From positions 97,328,935 through 97,392,934 of the forward strand of contig OX421962.1 in NCBI GenBank assembly GCA_949128115.1: a stretch of 64,000 nt of DNA, given 5' to 3'. This DNA is from Anaspis maculata (taxonomy: Eukaryota > Arthropoda > Insecta > Coleoptera > Scraptiidae). Below, piece by piece: positions 1-10,793 of the stretch. Under the pieces are notes generated by a model. It was given only the letters and a program-made list of their open reading frames with translations. It did no database searches and was not told the origin of the DNA. Position 1 is the stretch's first letter, and each line of letters opens with the position of its first letter. The position numbers and the translations under genes are program-made.

Positions 1-1349
1 GGTTTTCTTGCTAGCCCCGTGTGATACCTATAGGGCCGAGATATGTACTTTTTCGAAATTGCGGATTCAATTTTTTTGAAAATATAACTCAATTAGACCT
101 AAACATGGAACATGTTTCCTTAATAATATGGGCCTTCTAAATATGATTCCGTCATAAGTTTTTCATGACTCGAAAATACTCATTCAAGTCAAAATACTGG
201 GGTACTATTAATTGTTTCTCAGTTTTCGAGCATCGCTGTATCATATTTTGATTATTTTAATAATAAAAACACCAAAATGACCGTTGGTCGACTTTTTTTT
301 CAAACTGGCCCGCGCACCAATACTTTTAGACTTGTGTGGTATCATTTTCTATGTTTTCTAGTCTGCTGAGAACAATTTCATAAGTAAAATGTAGTAAACA
401 GCCAATTTTTTTATTTTTTTTCAAATTTTTTTTGGTAATTTCCAAGTTTAGACGAATTTGGGTGTCATTTCTTGGTCAATAGGAGCCGCTAATGTTGATT
501 GTGCTACTCAAACTTCACTAGGGATATAATTAAGACCTTTTTGACGGACATGCAGAACAAAAAAATCAACTAAAATGATCAATTGGAACGTATGTTAGGA
601 CTAGGTAGGTACTTGAAATCAGTCTACGGCTTTAGAAGTGGCTTTGAAATGATTTCTGTGGAGTAAAAATGACAAAATTTCTGCCAGATAGACTCATAAT
701 GCTTCAATGCTTATCAGTATCACCTTTCCTTAGTTGAGATTCGGCCCTCGTTTTTCGGGCTGGGGCTGGAAATGATGGCCAGCTAAACTTAAGTCCGAAA
801 CCACCATAGAAAAATTATAATCGAAACTATGCTGGGAGCTTGGTTTGGCACATTTCTTGATACAATTAGTTATATCTTCACACCCTTATTCCCTACCAAT
901 ATTAGTGACTTTTTTATGAAACCGAGTTTTTTTTTCAACTTTATGCATTTAACAAGAAAATAATACCTATATGGAATCGAAGAAAACTGAAAACCATATT
1001 TCTCCAACGGTGGCTGTCGAGGTGGCCGTCATATGATTTGTTGTCTGTGGCGTTACTACATCCCTTTCAGTTTTTAGACATGCAGTACGGTAGGGTCTAT
1101 GTATGGCATTTAATGTGGAAACATAAATACCTCCGTAAAATTGCCGTTCCACATGCAAATAATTTATTGTTACGAGCAGCAAGACTCCCGAGCGATTCCA
1201 GCACAGTGGAGAGCAAACGCGGAGATACACTGACGGTATATTTGAGGCGGTGTGGTGTGGTGGCTTGAGGATAAATAAATAAATAAATGTTTTTTTCTAA
1301 AAAATTGACATTATATCCTAAAGATAAATGAACAAAAATGTTGCACCCG
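1..1349. other. No gene recognised
   Basis: The stretch is AT-rich with an AAAT run at 1271-1288. The short opposing frames near 967-1268 overlap each other and show no domain. Confidence 0.6.
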
Positions 1350-1655
1350 ACCTCCAGTGGGGAATGTTCAAGAAAGCTGGAGACATCGACGCACGAGTAA
1401 AACACATATGTACAATTGGTGGAGGTGCGGTGCTCCGAGAACACGTCAGAATATATTTGCGAACCGGATAGAATTTCCTGAATGAGTTGGCGGCCAATGT
1501 TGAAATTTACCGGGAGACGCGTGGAATATTCTTGAATAGACGATTTTGAATAGACGATTGATAGAGTCAGATTTAAATTCGCAGCGTAAGTGAACACATA
1601 GGCGAAGTTGAGCAAAGCGATGTTCAAGTGCTTCAGTTCAATTGACATGTTCCTA
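1350..1655 (+). repeat. Degenerate dispersed repeat, copy 1
   Basis: GTTCAAGAAAGCTGGAGA and GAGTAAAACACATAT are close to 8925-8965, and GAGCAAAGCGATGTTCAAGTGC is close to 10345-10370. It may be an old LTR fragment; the opposite-strand frame across it shows no domain. Confidence 0.4.
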
Positions 1656-2015
1656 CTCAAACAAACTAGATGTAAGTAGTGATGTAACTGTGTCGTTCTC
1701 AAAAACGGCTTTCTTGAAAACTACCCCAATTAGTAGGTATCCTTTTTGTATAAAGATCATTCCAAAGACAGCATCCAATATTGAACAGAAGCGGCAAAAA
1801 ATTGTGCCGAAACATTTGGAGTTTCAATGAAAAGGCTCAAATCTTGGATTTCACCAATGGATATCAAGAAAGTTGAGGACAATCATGTTTTCTGAATAAG
1901 TTCCCTGTATATAGAATGTGGAATGACTATGGAATCAATGAAATATGTCATTTTTAAACAACCGTGATAACGTTAAATTAATGACAGATGACGGCAAGAT
2001 ATATCGTTGACATTT

Positions 2016-2016
<1 letters not shown>

Positions 2017-2046
<30 letters not shown>
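2017..2046. repeat. Poly-T run of 30
   Basis: An uninterrupted T run follows CATTTG. It could be the antisense of a retroposon tail, but no head or duplication was found. Confidence 0.9.
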
Positions 2047-2051
<5 letters not shown>

Positions 2052-2284
2052 GTGCATGCAACTCCAAACTCTAGGCAAACTTTTAGGCAAATTAACGCCG
2101 AAAGATGGTTCAACTTGGCGAGTTTACTTTTTGATGGGATTTTTCACCAAAAATTCACAAAGAAACGTGCCTAGCCCGAGTTACTTTTAACATAGTGCGG
2201 CATAAAACTATAGGTACCTACTTGCTGTTCTCAGAGGTCCATGACGAGGTCTATGAGCTGTTCACAGCGACTATTAATTTAGTA

Positions 2285-2471
2285 TGTACAGTTGGGAGCG
2301 AAATGATTCATACGGCACCGCTAGGAAGTCGGCTGGATTTCTGAAATGTTAGCTGCTTGAATCGTTCATTATCAAATTTGGCATTCAAGAACGATCCAAG
2401 CACCTAACATTTCTGAAATCGAGCCGACTTCCTAGCGGTGCCGTATGAATCATTTCGCTCCAAACTGTACA
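2285..2471. mobile_element. MITE, Tc1/mariner-like, long terminal inverted repeats
   Basis: Arms of about 80 bp start CAGTTGGGAGCGAAATGATT and share CGGCACCGCTAGGAAGTCGG. TA flanks both ends. No coding sequence is present. Confidence 0.85.
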
Positions 2472-2473
2472 TA

Positions 2474-3660
2474 GTAGAATGGGAATTTCATAACACAAAC
2501 ATTGTCTGAGGTCTGGTCAGTTGATTCCAGAAGCATCCTGAATATGCAGGTTAACCTAAGTATAAACAAGTATTTTTGTTTGTGTTATGATTATGCGAAT
2601 GACATGCGAGGCCAATTTCAGTTCTCAATTCAAGTTTTTATAAAAACTTTATACTTCATAGATAGATAAACTTCAAATAAGTTGTAAAAACTTGAAAGTT
2701 CATTACAACATCGATATAAGTGGGTGTAGGTATAGCGATGGAGTTCAAAGTCGCCATACAGTAGATAATTAGTATTGCGAATGCGTTATTTAATATATGA
2801 AACATAGTTTCAACTTAAATTGTCTCGTCTCTTGGTTTAATCATCAAACTTGCTGAAGGTTCTTTAGTTTTAATTAGATTGAAAAAGTTTACCCCAGTCT
2901 GTGTTTATGTCTCAAGCCAAGACACTAACTGTCTCTCAAGTAGCAACTGAGTGCTGCCTGCGAGACAGGTTTATACTCTTGGCTCTTGGCTTAGAGGTAT
3001 ATACGAGTTGAGTAGGAATATACCATATACCTATATACTTACGAGTACCTACTCAGGTAGAGGTAGGTATACAGCGTGATTCTTGATTCATAGAATATGT
3101 CCAATTGTCCACCTCTATTTTTCTTGAGAACCGCTGATGATGGCGTGCATATGGAAAAACCGATGAATCCAGCAATTTTAAAAGCAATGTAAATAGGTAT
3201 ATTTGACATGATTTGATTAGAAACGGAGAATTAAATTAAAGCTTCCAGATTTTGAAATCTCTATTTTTCGACGAATATTGATCGAAACGATATCAATGAG
3301 AAATTGAGAAATAACCATCCACATTGAAAGTGGCCTCAATCGTTCCTCAATCTTAAAATTCACAATGGCGGCCAAGTATGGATGTCAAGTAGACCTTTAT
3401 TTTAAATAACTCTGTAAATCTAGAAAAAAAATCCAAAGGGAAAAGTACAGTGCTTCTGATGTTCATTTGAAGTTTTATCCACTTTTGATGGACAAAAACC
3501 GGAAAGAAAAGGAGGTGATGAGCTGATGAGGTAGGTACTTGACAATGCTCGCCCTCCTAAAATTTCGGCTATTTTGACGTTTGATTTGACGATCATTGGG
3601 ACGTATATTTATAACTGGACTTTCCCTTGTTATCTTTTTCCTAAAAAAATCGTCCTTCGT
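2474..3660. other. No gene recognised
   Basis: AT-rich sequence with several TAGGTA-type motifs near 3045-3075 and no open frame of note. Confidence 0.6.
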
Positions 3661-3663
3661 GTT

Positions 3664-3905
3664 TCATCAATAGTAATATCACAAGTGCTTAGATTTTCAC
3701 GATAATTTTGGCCAGGCGATCGCGAGTGCTGGTTGTAGCGATAAATGCCAGACTCCGTAGGAGGAGTCCGAAGGATACGCTTGGCCAAAATCATCTGAGG
3801 AAATCTCGAGCACAAGTGATGTTTAGATGATCATTGCAAAAAAGAACTCCGAAGTGACAGCTGTCAGATTTTGTTGTTTCATTCATTTTATTCGGTTGCC
3901 ATTAT
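3664..3905 (+). repeat. Dispersed repeat family A, copy 1
   Basis: Blocks ATCACAAGTGCTTAGATTTT, TAGCGATAAATGCC, CTTGGCCAAAAT and CCGAAGTGACAGCTGTCA recur in the same order in the inverted copy at 22685-22970. The two ends of the element also show partial inverted symmetry (ATCACAAGTGC against GAGCACAAGTGAT). Confidence 0.65.
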
Positions 3906-3969
3906 GCCATTGACAGTGGGGTTTAGCTAAGTGAATATTACCCTTGTGGGTCTAATTATCGTTATCGCG

Positions 3970-4435
3970 TTGTATTTTATAATCAACAGTAACATCGACC
4001 CAGTCGGTAGCACGGTGAGCTCGGCCTCGCTTTCAAAGGCGAAGGTCCCGGGTTCAAATCCGCACTGGGCCAGATAGACTTTTTCACGCGTCTCTTAGTA
4101 CTGGGGCATCTACTATCGTGCGGTGATGTCCCGGGAAGAGGGATGAAACGAGAGAGCCATCGAAACAAAACTCCACTGATAAATCCCCCACTGATCCAAA
4201 GATGCAAATCTTACAGTACTTCGTTGTTATCGTCCTCATTGTTATCGTAAAAGAAAAAACCCCGACAGCAAAAACCTGCTAATAACCTAGCTGTTGATGC
4301 AGGGCAAAAAAAAAAACGAAAAAAAAAAAAACAGTAACATCACAAGTGCTTAGATTTTCATGATAATTTTGGCCAGGCGATTACGAGTGCTGGTTGTAGC
4401 GGTAAATGCCCGACTCCGCGGGACGTCGTTTTTTT
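3970..4435 (+). repeat. Dispersed repeat family A, copy 2, interrupted by SINE
   Basis: TCAACAGTAACATC before the SINE and CACAAGTGCTTAGATTTT after it together match copy 1 (TCAATAGTAATATCACAAGTGC). The copy stops after ACTCCGCGGG near 4423. Confidence 0.65.
3997..4330 (+). mobile_element. tRNA-derived SINE
   Basis: The head (about 3997-4075) folds as a tRNA: acceptor CCCAGT pairs with ACTGGG, box A is near GTAGCACGGTGAG and box B is GGTTCAAATCC. The body ends in an A-rich tail at 4300-4330. The direct repeat ACAGTAACATC flanks it (3986-3996 and 4331-4341). It inserted into a copy of the repeat family described at 3664-3905. Confidence 0.9.
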
Positions 4436-4439
4436 TATT

Positions 4440-7400
4440 TCAAAAAAATTGATATCTAGAATGTTTTGCTCACGCAATCGCAGGGTAAATCACTCCTGGT
4501 CCGGTATTTCGATCTGGGGTAACTCTACCAAATGGTACCAAATCAACGGATTGTTTCCAAGTTCCAATAATCCTCAAGGTGTCCTGATGATGGCAAAGAC
4601 ATCCCGGGTTGAAAATACTTGCCTTTTGACGCCTAAAATGAAAAGTCTGCATTATTTATTCTGAAGACAGTCTCGAAAGTCACGTTCAAGGTGGACAGAC
4701 GCACGTAAAGTGCCTTGAACTGGAATGAAATGAAATTGCTTAATTTAACCAAAATAGCTCCACCTCGTCCGTTCAGCTGAATTCAACGAAATGTGGAATT
4801 TCTCACAACGCGACTCCATCAGCTGCTACCCTGTTTAGCTTTTTTTAATATCCTATTAAACGTAGATTTTCTACCCAACCCGAAATCGACACTTGGAAAT
4901 TTCAACACCTCTCTCCTGAAACTTCAGCAAAAAAGCTGATATATAAGAGGACCTTCACCTTCGGTATATCGACAGAACGATCCTGTACTCGCCTGATGCA
5001 TCGCACCCTCCCTGCGAGATTTATCCCACTATGTAGTCGACACCGACCGGCTCTCCGCGTGGCTGGGCCCCGCACGCACTGCACACCCTCTTGCTATATA
5101 GCTGCCATTTTCGCTAATAATGTTTGACATCATCTTTAATCCGTAATGAACCTTCAAGTCCCCAAGGCCGAATGTCGTGTGATCTGCTTACATTTCATTT
5201 CGGGCCGCTGCCGATGACTTAATGGGGCCAAGGGGGGCCTCCATCAGGAATCAGGACGAGCTTCAAGCTTCATTACGAATTCAAGAGGCCTCAAAGTAGC
5301 GCCTCCGGAAGTCGGCATCATCGCAGCACAATAAAAACAAATTTTCCCGATACGAAAATGAAAAGCGCCGCAGGATGGTGGAAATGATGGGGTTAATCAG
5401 TTCCGACCGCGATGCTGGGATGTGGTCTCGGCATGCCTTTATGGCGTTTTTGATTCATATCATCTAGTGCAGCATTTGGTGGTTGCTTTGTTGCCTGATC
5501 TCCATTTCCACCTTTTACACCAGATGAAAGAAGTACAAATAGAAGGCAACCCCCTTTTACATCGGGCCGGTAAATTAGAAACGCCATCAGTTATCAGAAC
5601 TGAATAGGAATTTAGAATAATACAGGTGTTGCGTGAGATGGAAAAAGTAACATAGCTTACGGCGAGGTCAGTTTTATGGGCGATTCAGGAACTGGGCTGT
5701 GCATGTTCGGACAGGCAGCAGTGCAGTATTCCTCCAGGAAAAGGTAGGTAAACAACTCGTATTGGTTTTAAGGCGTAATGAGGCCTGCCTGGTCACTCAC
5801 AAAGAAAGCCTAAACATCATTCCTCTATCCTCTATACAGAATCCACGCATTTAGTTTGGATCATTGCATCACCTTGGAAGAGGAGATATGAATTATTAGG
5901 AATTATTAATCATAGTTTTTTCTTGAGGCAAATCAGGATCTGCTAGAAGAATGTCTTGTTTCCAGATTTTATGCAGGATGATTGCAAGGTCTTTGTTCAA
6001 AAACTTTGATAATATCTTTCCTCTCTTTCTCCAATTAGATAAAGAGAGTTGAATGTAATCCCACACGCGTTTGTGTGAATTTTACCATTTCTGAGATAAA
6101 GTGCCTTGAGTAGTCACTTGAGTATTATAAGAAAATGAAATTTACTGGAATCCGGTGTTGTTTCAAACGATTCGGAACCGAAATCCTGGCAATGGAGTCG
6201 CGCACACACACGAGATTTATTCTCATTCCTTACTCTCTACTATTGAGCGTAGCAAAGCACAAACAAGAAACGAAGCTTTAGAACTATACAGCCGACTATG
6301 GGCAGTAAAGGGTAGTAAATGGGGCACGATACAATTGGCCACGTCAATAAAATAAATTCACGAACCCGAAAGTCTTGTAATGTCGGGTAATTTTCACTTC
6401 ATCACCCCCTTTTGTGTTGGCACTAGCGAAACAAGCCACATCTGGATTAGAATGAACGAGTCCTCTGTTCAACTATTCAGCTTAATTTCTAGGCCTAATC
6501 CAGATTTATGGCACCCATGTATCATTTTGCGTTACGCAATGAATCTTGATAATCCAAAGTGTTCCGCTTTAGCTCCAAGGCCACGCTCGAAGCCGTACCC
6601 GTCGTACTCACCTACCTAGTGTTCTTCTCGCCTTCATCGAATTTTTTCAACAAGCTCTTTTGTTATGCACAACGAGTCTCAATCGATCCTTTGAAGTTAC
6701 CGACACTAAAATATGCATAAACTTGGTTTGTAATTTGTATTCACGACGAAAATAGTTGTTTTCCATCTCCGGGGTATGGCAATTTCAAAGTAGATACCTG
6801 ATTCGGATACTGAGCACAACCACTTGTGCAGGGCGCGAGACGTACAGTCCTCAGTCAGACATCCACATTGTTAGTCTCAGATCACTCGACATTTTTTATA
6901 GTAGGTATTTCTGCGTAGAATTGGATCTCTACAAGTTCTCCTGCTTCCATCCGTTTGACTGTCCTAGTTCATTGGAATATCTCCTGGGAAATCCTCACAA
7001 ACGTTGTAAAAATTTCAAATGTGATACCAATTTGGATACCGCCATGGATTCTGGATTTACTGGGAACAGTTGGAACATAATTCCATCTGGTACGTAAGCC
7101 CCACTTTTGTGCCCATTGCATCACCTCCCCAAACCAGCCGGACTCACCGAGTCGTAATGTGATGCTGGGATGCCTGATGGTCGGTCCATCCAAGCACTGA
7201 AGCCACCAAGTGCACGGGGTTTTGCCAGACCCCCAACGCAGGTGCAGGTATATCAATACCCAGTGCCTGCGCTGGTTTGTTCTTAACTAGTTTGTCCCTC
7301 GCCTACACTGGCGGTTATCCATTACGCACATTGCCGCACTGCCGGTTGCAGGTGCAATACCAGGAGGACTTGTCCAGTGCCGTCTAAGGAGTATTTACTA

Positions 7401-8320
7401 GCTTGTTCAGAATTAGGTTGGGGTCGACACATCCATATTTTGACTTCGTTACACGTTCGTACGAGTGGTGTACCACACGCTCTGTGGTCACCGATGCCGC
7501 CTAGAGTTTGTGTCCTGAAACTTTCAGCCGCAAAGTTGTGCTGGATGCTCTAACATATCCATATAATAATGCCCTACTTTACTGCCGACTTCATCGTCCA
7601 ACCGTCCATCATACTGCCGATTTCCTTTACTTCAGTGAAGATTCCAGATTATGGCCGTTTTTGTAATGCTCCAGATTATTCTTTGCAGTATATGAACCGT
7701 ATATCTAGGTATAGGTATGTCGACCTTTAAGAATTTGTCATTTTACTAATCGAATTAGAACGGCACCTGAAGATTCGCGTGGATAACGCAAAACGCAAAT
7801 GAAGGAACCGGAACAGGAAGCGCCCCATAAACTCTTTCGTGATGCCGGAGCGTAGAGGGTATATTGTGCCGAAAATCGATTTAGTACTCCGTTGTGTATT
7901 TCGTACTTAAACTTAATGACTTCCATCGTTTCCATCGCCGTAAGGCACTTATATTCGTTATTATTTGTCGTAGACTTTAACGAGAAATCTGTCATGTACT
8001 TACAGAAGTTGATTTATCTAGCACTTTAAATTATTATTATACTCATATTTTACTCTCCGCTCATAGTAGGCCTGAGCAGGTATCGTCTCAAAACTTATTA
8101 CTCTCGCAGTCGCATAAAGTAAATCATCTTACTTCAAAGTTGTAAATAACCACATAAAATAATGTCTTTCGTGTTCCTTCGGATCGCACTGGCTCTAGAA
8201 AAAGCACGCTTGAAAAAACAGCCGTCCTCCAACAGGTGGCCTCGTTGACAGCTGACAGCGTCTTTGCAGTATTTGTAATTTAACATCACCCTATCACTAG
8301 ATGGCGCTGATCAAAGCCTT
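4440..8320. other. No gene recognised, 3.9 kb
   Basis: Only short overlapping frames occur. None carries a motif or splice arrangement I can defend. Some GC-richer patches (4970-5100, 5200-5300) could be old exons or repeats, but nothing is recognisable. Confidence 0.55.
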
Positions 8321-8324
8321 TGTT

Positions 8325-8499
8325 TGAGGGTGAGTTTAGTCAGTTTAAATAAGCTGCCGCAAGTTTTAATTTCAGTCGCAAGCGCAGCGACGCCCATTGG
8401 CTCTTATGAACCAGCCTTCTCAGAACAGCCAATAAGCGATGCAGCGCTTACGGCTAAAACTAAAACCGCGGCTAAATAAGCTGACTGAACCCACCCTAA
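8325..8499. mobile_element. Palindromic MITE, family 1 copy A
   Basis: The inverted arms contain AGCTTATTTAGCCGC-type and CAAGTTTTAATTT sequence around a core AAGCGCAGCGACGCCCATTG. The same element, better preserved, lies at 45753-45924. Confidence 0.75.
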
Positions 8500-8508
8500 G
8501 ACCACTAG

Positions 8509-8632
8509 ATTCGTAGTAAAGTCACGGCATCATGGGGCCGGAAATGCGTACAAAACAAACTGGTGAGCGGTGTGCGGCAAAAACAGTTTGTACGCATTTT
8601 TGGCGCCATTATGTCGTGACCTTACTACGGAT
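8509..8632. mobile_element. Palindromic MITE-like hairpin
   Basis: Arms of about 50 bp share CGTAGTAA-GTCACG and AAATGCGTACAAA around a GC-rich centre. It lies ten bases after the family 1 MITE. Target duplication is unclear. Confidence 0.65.
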
Positions 8633-8904
8633 TCAGTGATCTTACACTTGTCTAAGGCCAATGAGACAAGATGGTTTTAGTTCAGCTCTATACTCCCGCA
8701 CAGGTATCTCCCTTCAAATTTTGATTGGTTAGGCCGAAATGAGTTCCATTGAGAGTGACAATTTGTCAATCGATCTGGCCGCACCATCATCGTGTACAAC
8801 AAGCAGCTGCAAAATCGAACCACCGCCACACAATTTTGCTACATTCTAGAATAAACGCGGAAGCGTATAATACAATACTGGTGTATTCGAAGCGGTACAG
8901 GGTA

Positions 8905-9236
8905 CAGTTCCAGAAGGTTCGAGAAAGCTGGAGATCAAGACACGTGAGTAAGACACATCTATACTATTGGCGGATGTGCGACCTTTTCAGAGCTTGCAGG
9001 AATATACGCGATCCTGATTTACGTAATATAGAAGAGAACGCGAGGAATGTTTCCAAAGGTGACACCTGAGTAAATATAAGTGCGAGTAAATAAAGCGATT
9101 TCTAAGTGCGGTAATCTATTTGGCGTGTATTTAGCAGTATGCAGTAATAAACAGTGTGTGTTTGAACGTTCGTCTCTCAATTATAAAAGTACCCGAAGCC
9201 AATTTTCGGAAGACTTTAGTAATTATACTACACTAT
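8905..9236 (+). repeat. Degenerate dispersed repeat, copy 2
   Basis: It shares blocks with copy 1 (GAAAGCTGGAGA, AAGACACAT) and with copy 3 (GTATGCAGTAAT, CGTCTCTCA, TATAAAAGTACCCG against TATAAAAGTACACC). A TATA-like AAATATAAGTG lies near 9074. Solo LTR is my best guess. Confidence 0.45.
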
Positions 9237-9490
9237 TCCCCATAAAGAATAGACAGTAAGCGATTCTTGAACTTTTCGGAATAGCTGAGCTAGCCTTCAA
9301 AGGGCCCCAAGAGAAGGGAGTAGCATCTCCCTTTAAGGTTAAGGTTGCCCTTCCAAAATATTGTTTTTCTTCTTACGGTTCCGTTGCTATCAGTGCTTCG
9401 AAAGAAAAACTGAAGGAAACGGGTATTTGAAATTGGGGAGCCCACTTAACAACCCACAGCGGAATCATCCTACCATTGAAACATCCTCCC

Positions 9491-9905
9491 GGAAAAACAG
9501 CCACCGCTCATTTTGCCACGAATTCTGCAACCGTGCAAACATGCTACTGCTAAATCAACACACCGGAAAAAGTGCAACCACGCATTTAGCCACCGAGACC
9601 GCTACCGCGCATTCATCCTACTGCTAAAGCAACACACCCGGAGAAACAGCCACCGCTCATTTTGCCACGAATTCTGCAACCCCGCAGACATGCTACTGCT
9701 CAATCAACACACCGGAAAAAGTGCAACCGCTCATTCAGCCACCGAGAGCGCTGCCACGCATTCATCCTACTGCTGAAGCGCTCTCGGTGGCTAAATGAGC
9801 GGTTGCACTTTTTCCGGTGTGTTGATTGAGCAGTAGCATGTCTGCGGGGTTGCAAAATTCGTGGCAAAATGAGCGGTGGCTGTTTCTCCGGTAGGATGTT
9901 TTAAT
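9491..9905. repeat. Direct plus inverted repeat cluster
   Basis: A unit of 149 bp starting GGAAAAACAGCCACCGCTC occurs twice in direct order (9491-9639, 9640-9774). A third copy follows in inverted orientation (9776-9905), forming a hairpin with a 24-base loop around 9765. Shared text includes ATGCTACTGCT and CAACACACCGGAAAAAGTGC. Frames across it are repeat shadows. Confidence 0.8.
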
Positions 9906-9944
9906 GGTAGGTTTGATTTCTCGGTGGGCTGTTGCATAGGGACT

Positions 9945-10478
9945 CTGAAATTGCACAGCATGCCATTTCCAGAGCTGGTTTCGACAGGCTGTTAATGCCG
10001 AAATCTGCCAGAGAGCCCGTGGAATGTTCTCAAAGGTAAAATAAAAAAAAATAAAATAAAAAAATGTTTTTCTCCTTCTGAACCTTATCGCGGTTATGGG
10101 AGTTTCTTTGCCATTTATTGTATATCTCACATTACAGAAAAATCCATTTTTTACAAACACAACACCCAGACCTATGCTGTGGGGAATCGAACCCCAAAGT
10201 CTTGCGTCAAAGGCGGATACACTACCGCTTTTGCCACGGACCCGTCATGTTCTCAAAGGTAATATTCGGCGTATATAAGCACAGACGAGCCGACCGACAC
10301 TAGATTCCAATTCACAGAGACAACAGCGAGCAATCGGCGAAATTAACCAAAGCGATATACCCAAGTGCGAATGATAATTAAGGTGTATTCACTAGTATGC
10401 AGTAATTAACAAACGCTCGTCTCTCACCTATAAAAGTACACCGCGCAAATTCCGTGATAATACACTTTTTTCTCACTT
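9945..10478 (+). repeat. Degenerate dispersed repeat, copy 3, split by a SINE
   Basis: Outside the SINE (10040-10246) the text CGTGGAATGTTCTCAAAGG matches copy 2 (GCGAGGAATGTTTCCAAAGG), and GTGTATTCACTAGTATGCAG matches its right part. A good TATA box (GTATATAAGC, 10271-10280) is followed about 30 bp later by ATTCCAATTCA. These are promoter-like features expected in an LTR. Confidence 0.45.
10040..10246 (-). mobile_element. tRNA-derived SINE with T-rich tail
   Basis: On the - strand the head has box A near GTGGCAAAAGCGGTAGTG and box B GGTTCGATTCC. It resembles tRNA-Asp or tRNA-Gly more than other species. The sense 3' tail is a T-rich ATTTT-type run (10040-10065). A perfect 16-bp duplication ATGTTCTCAAAGGTAA flanks it (10024-10039, 10247-10262). 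It splits a degenerate repeat whose halves rejoin when the SINE is removed. Confidence 0.88.
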
Positions 10479-10793
10479 CCCCGGTAGCACCGAAGAATTT
10501 AATCATGAAATAGCCAGCTAAGGATTTTCTCTGGTGAATCATAACGTCAATGCCGGTTGATTTACCACAAGAAATGCATACAAGCTGTAGTGAACTAAAC
10601 ATTTTCCATAATCTTTTGTAAAACTGCGTTTTTCATGGGTCACTATGCTTTAAAGTCACCACAGAAGAATTCTTCTCATTACCTACTGTTTTGAATTCAA
10701 ATGTTGACGATGTCTTTTGTTCTGTATTTTAAGTTTCGCGCCACCGCTTGTAATTTCTCAGGGTGGTACGACCTGACTTTTCTAGACTGCGAC

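Noticed and set aside
1097..1702. 201-codon frame on the - strand
   Set aside because: It covers a degenerate repeat whose related copy at 8905-9236 does not keep the frame.
3997..4072. Functional tRNA gene
   Set aside because: The tRNA-like part continues into a body with A-rich tail and is flanked by an 11-bp duplication, so it is a SINE head.
9491..9905. CRISPR-like array
   Set aside because: Units are 149 bp, only three, one is inverted, and the context is a eukaryotic genome.
9361..10160. Several 60-132 codon frames with repeated SFCHEFCN and LLNQHTGKSAT text
   Set aside because: The repeated peptides come from a direct/inverted DNA repeat read in several phases and on both strands.
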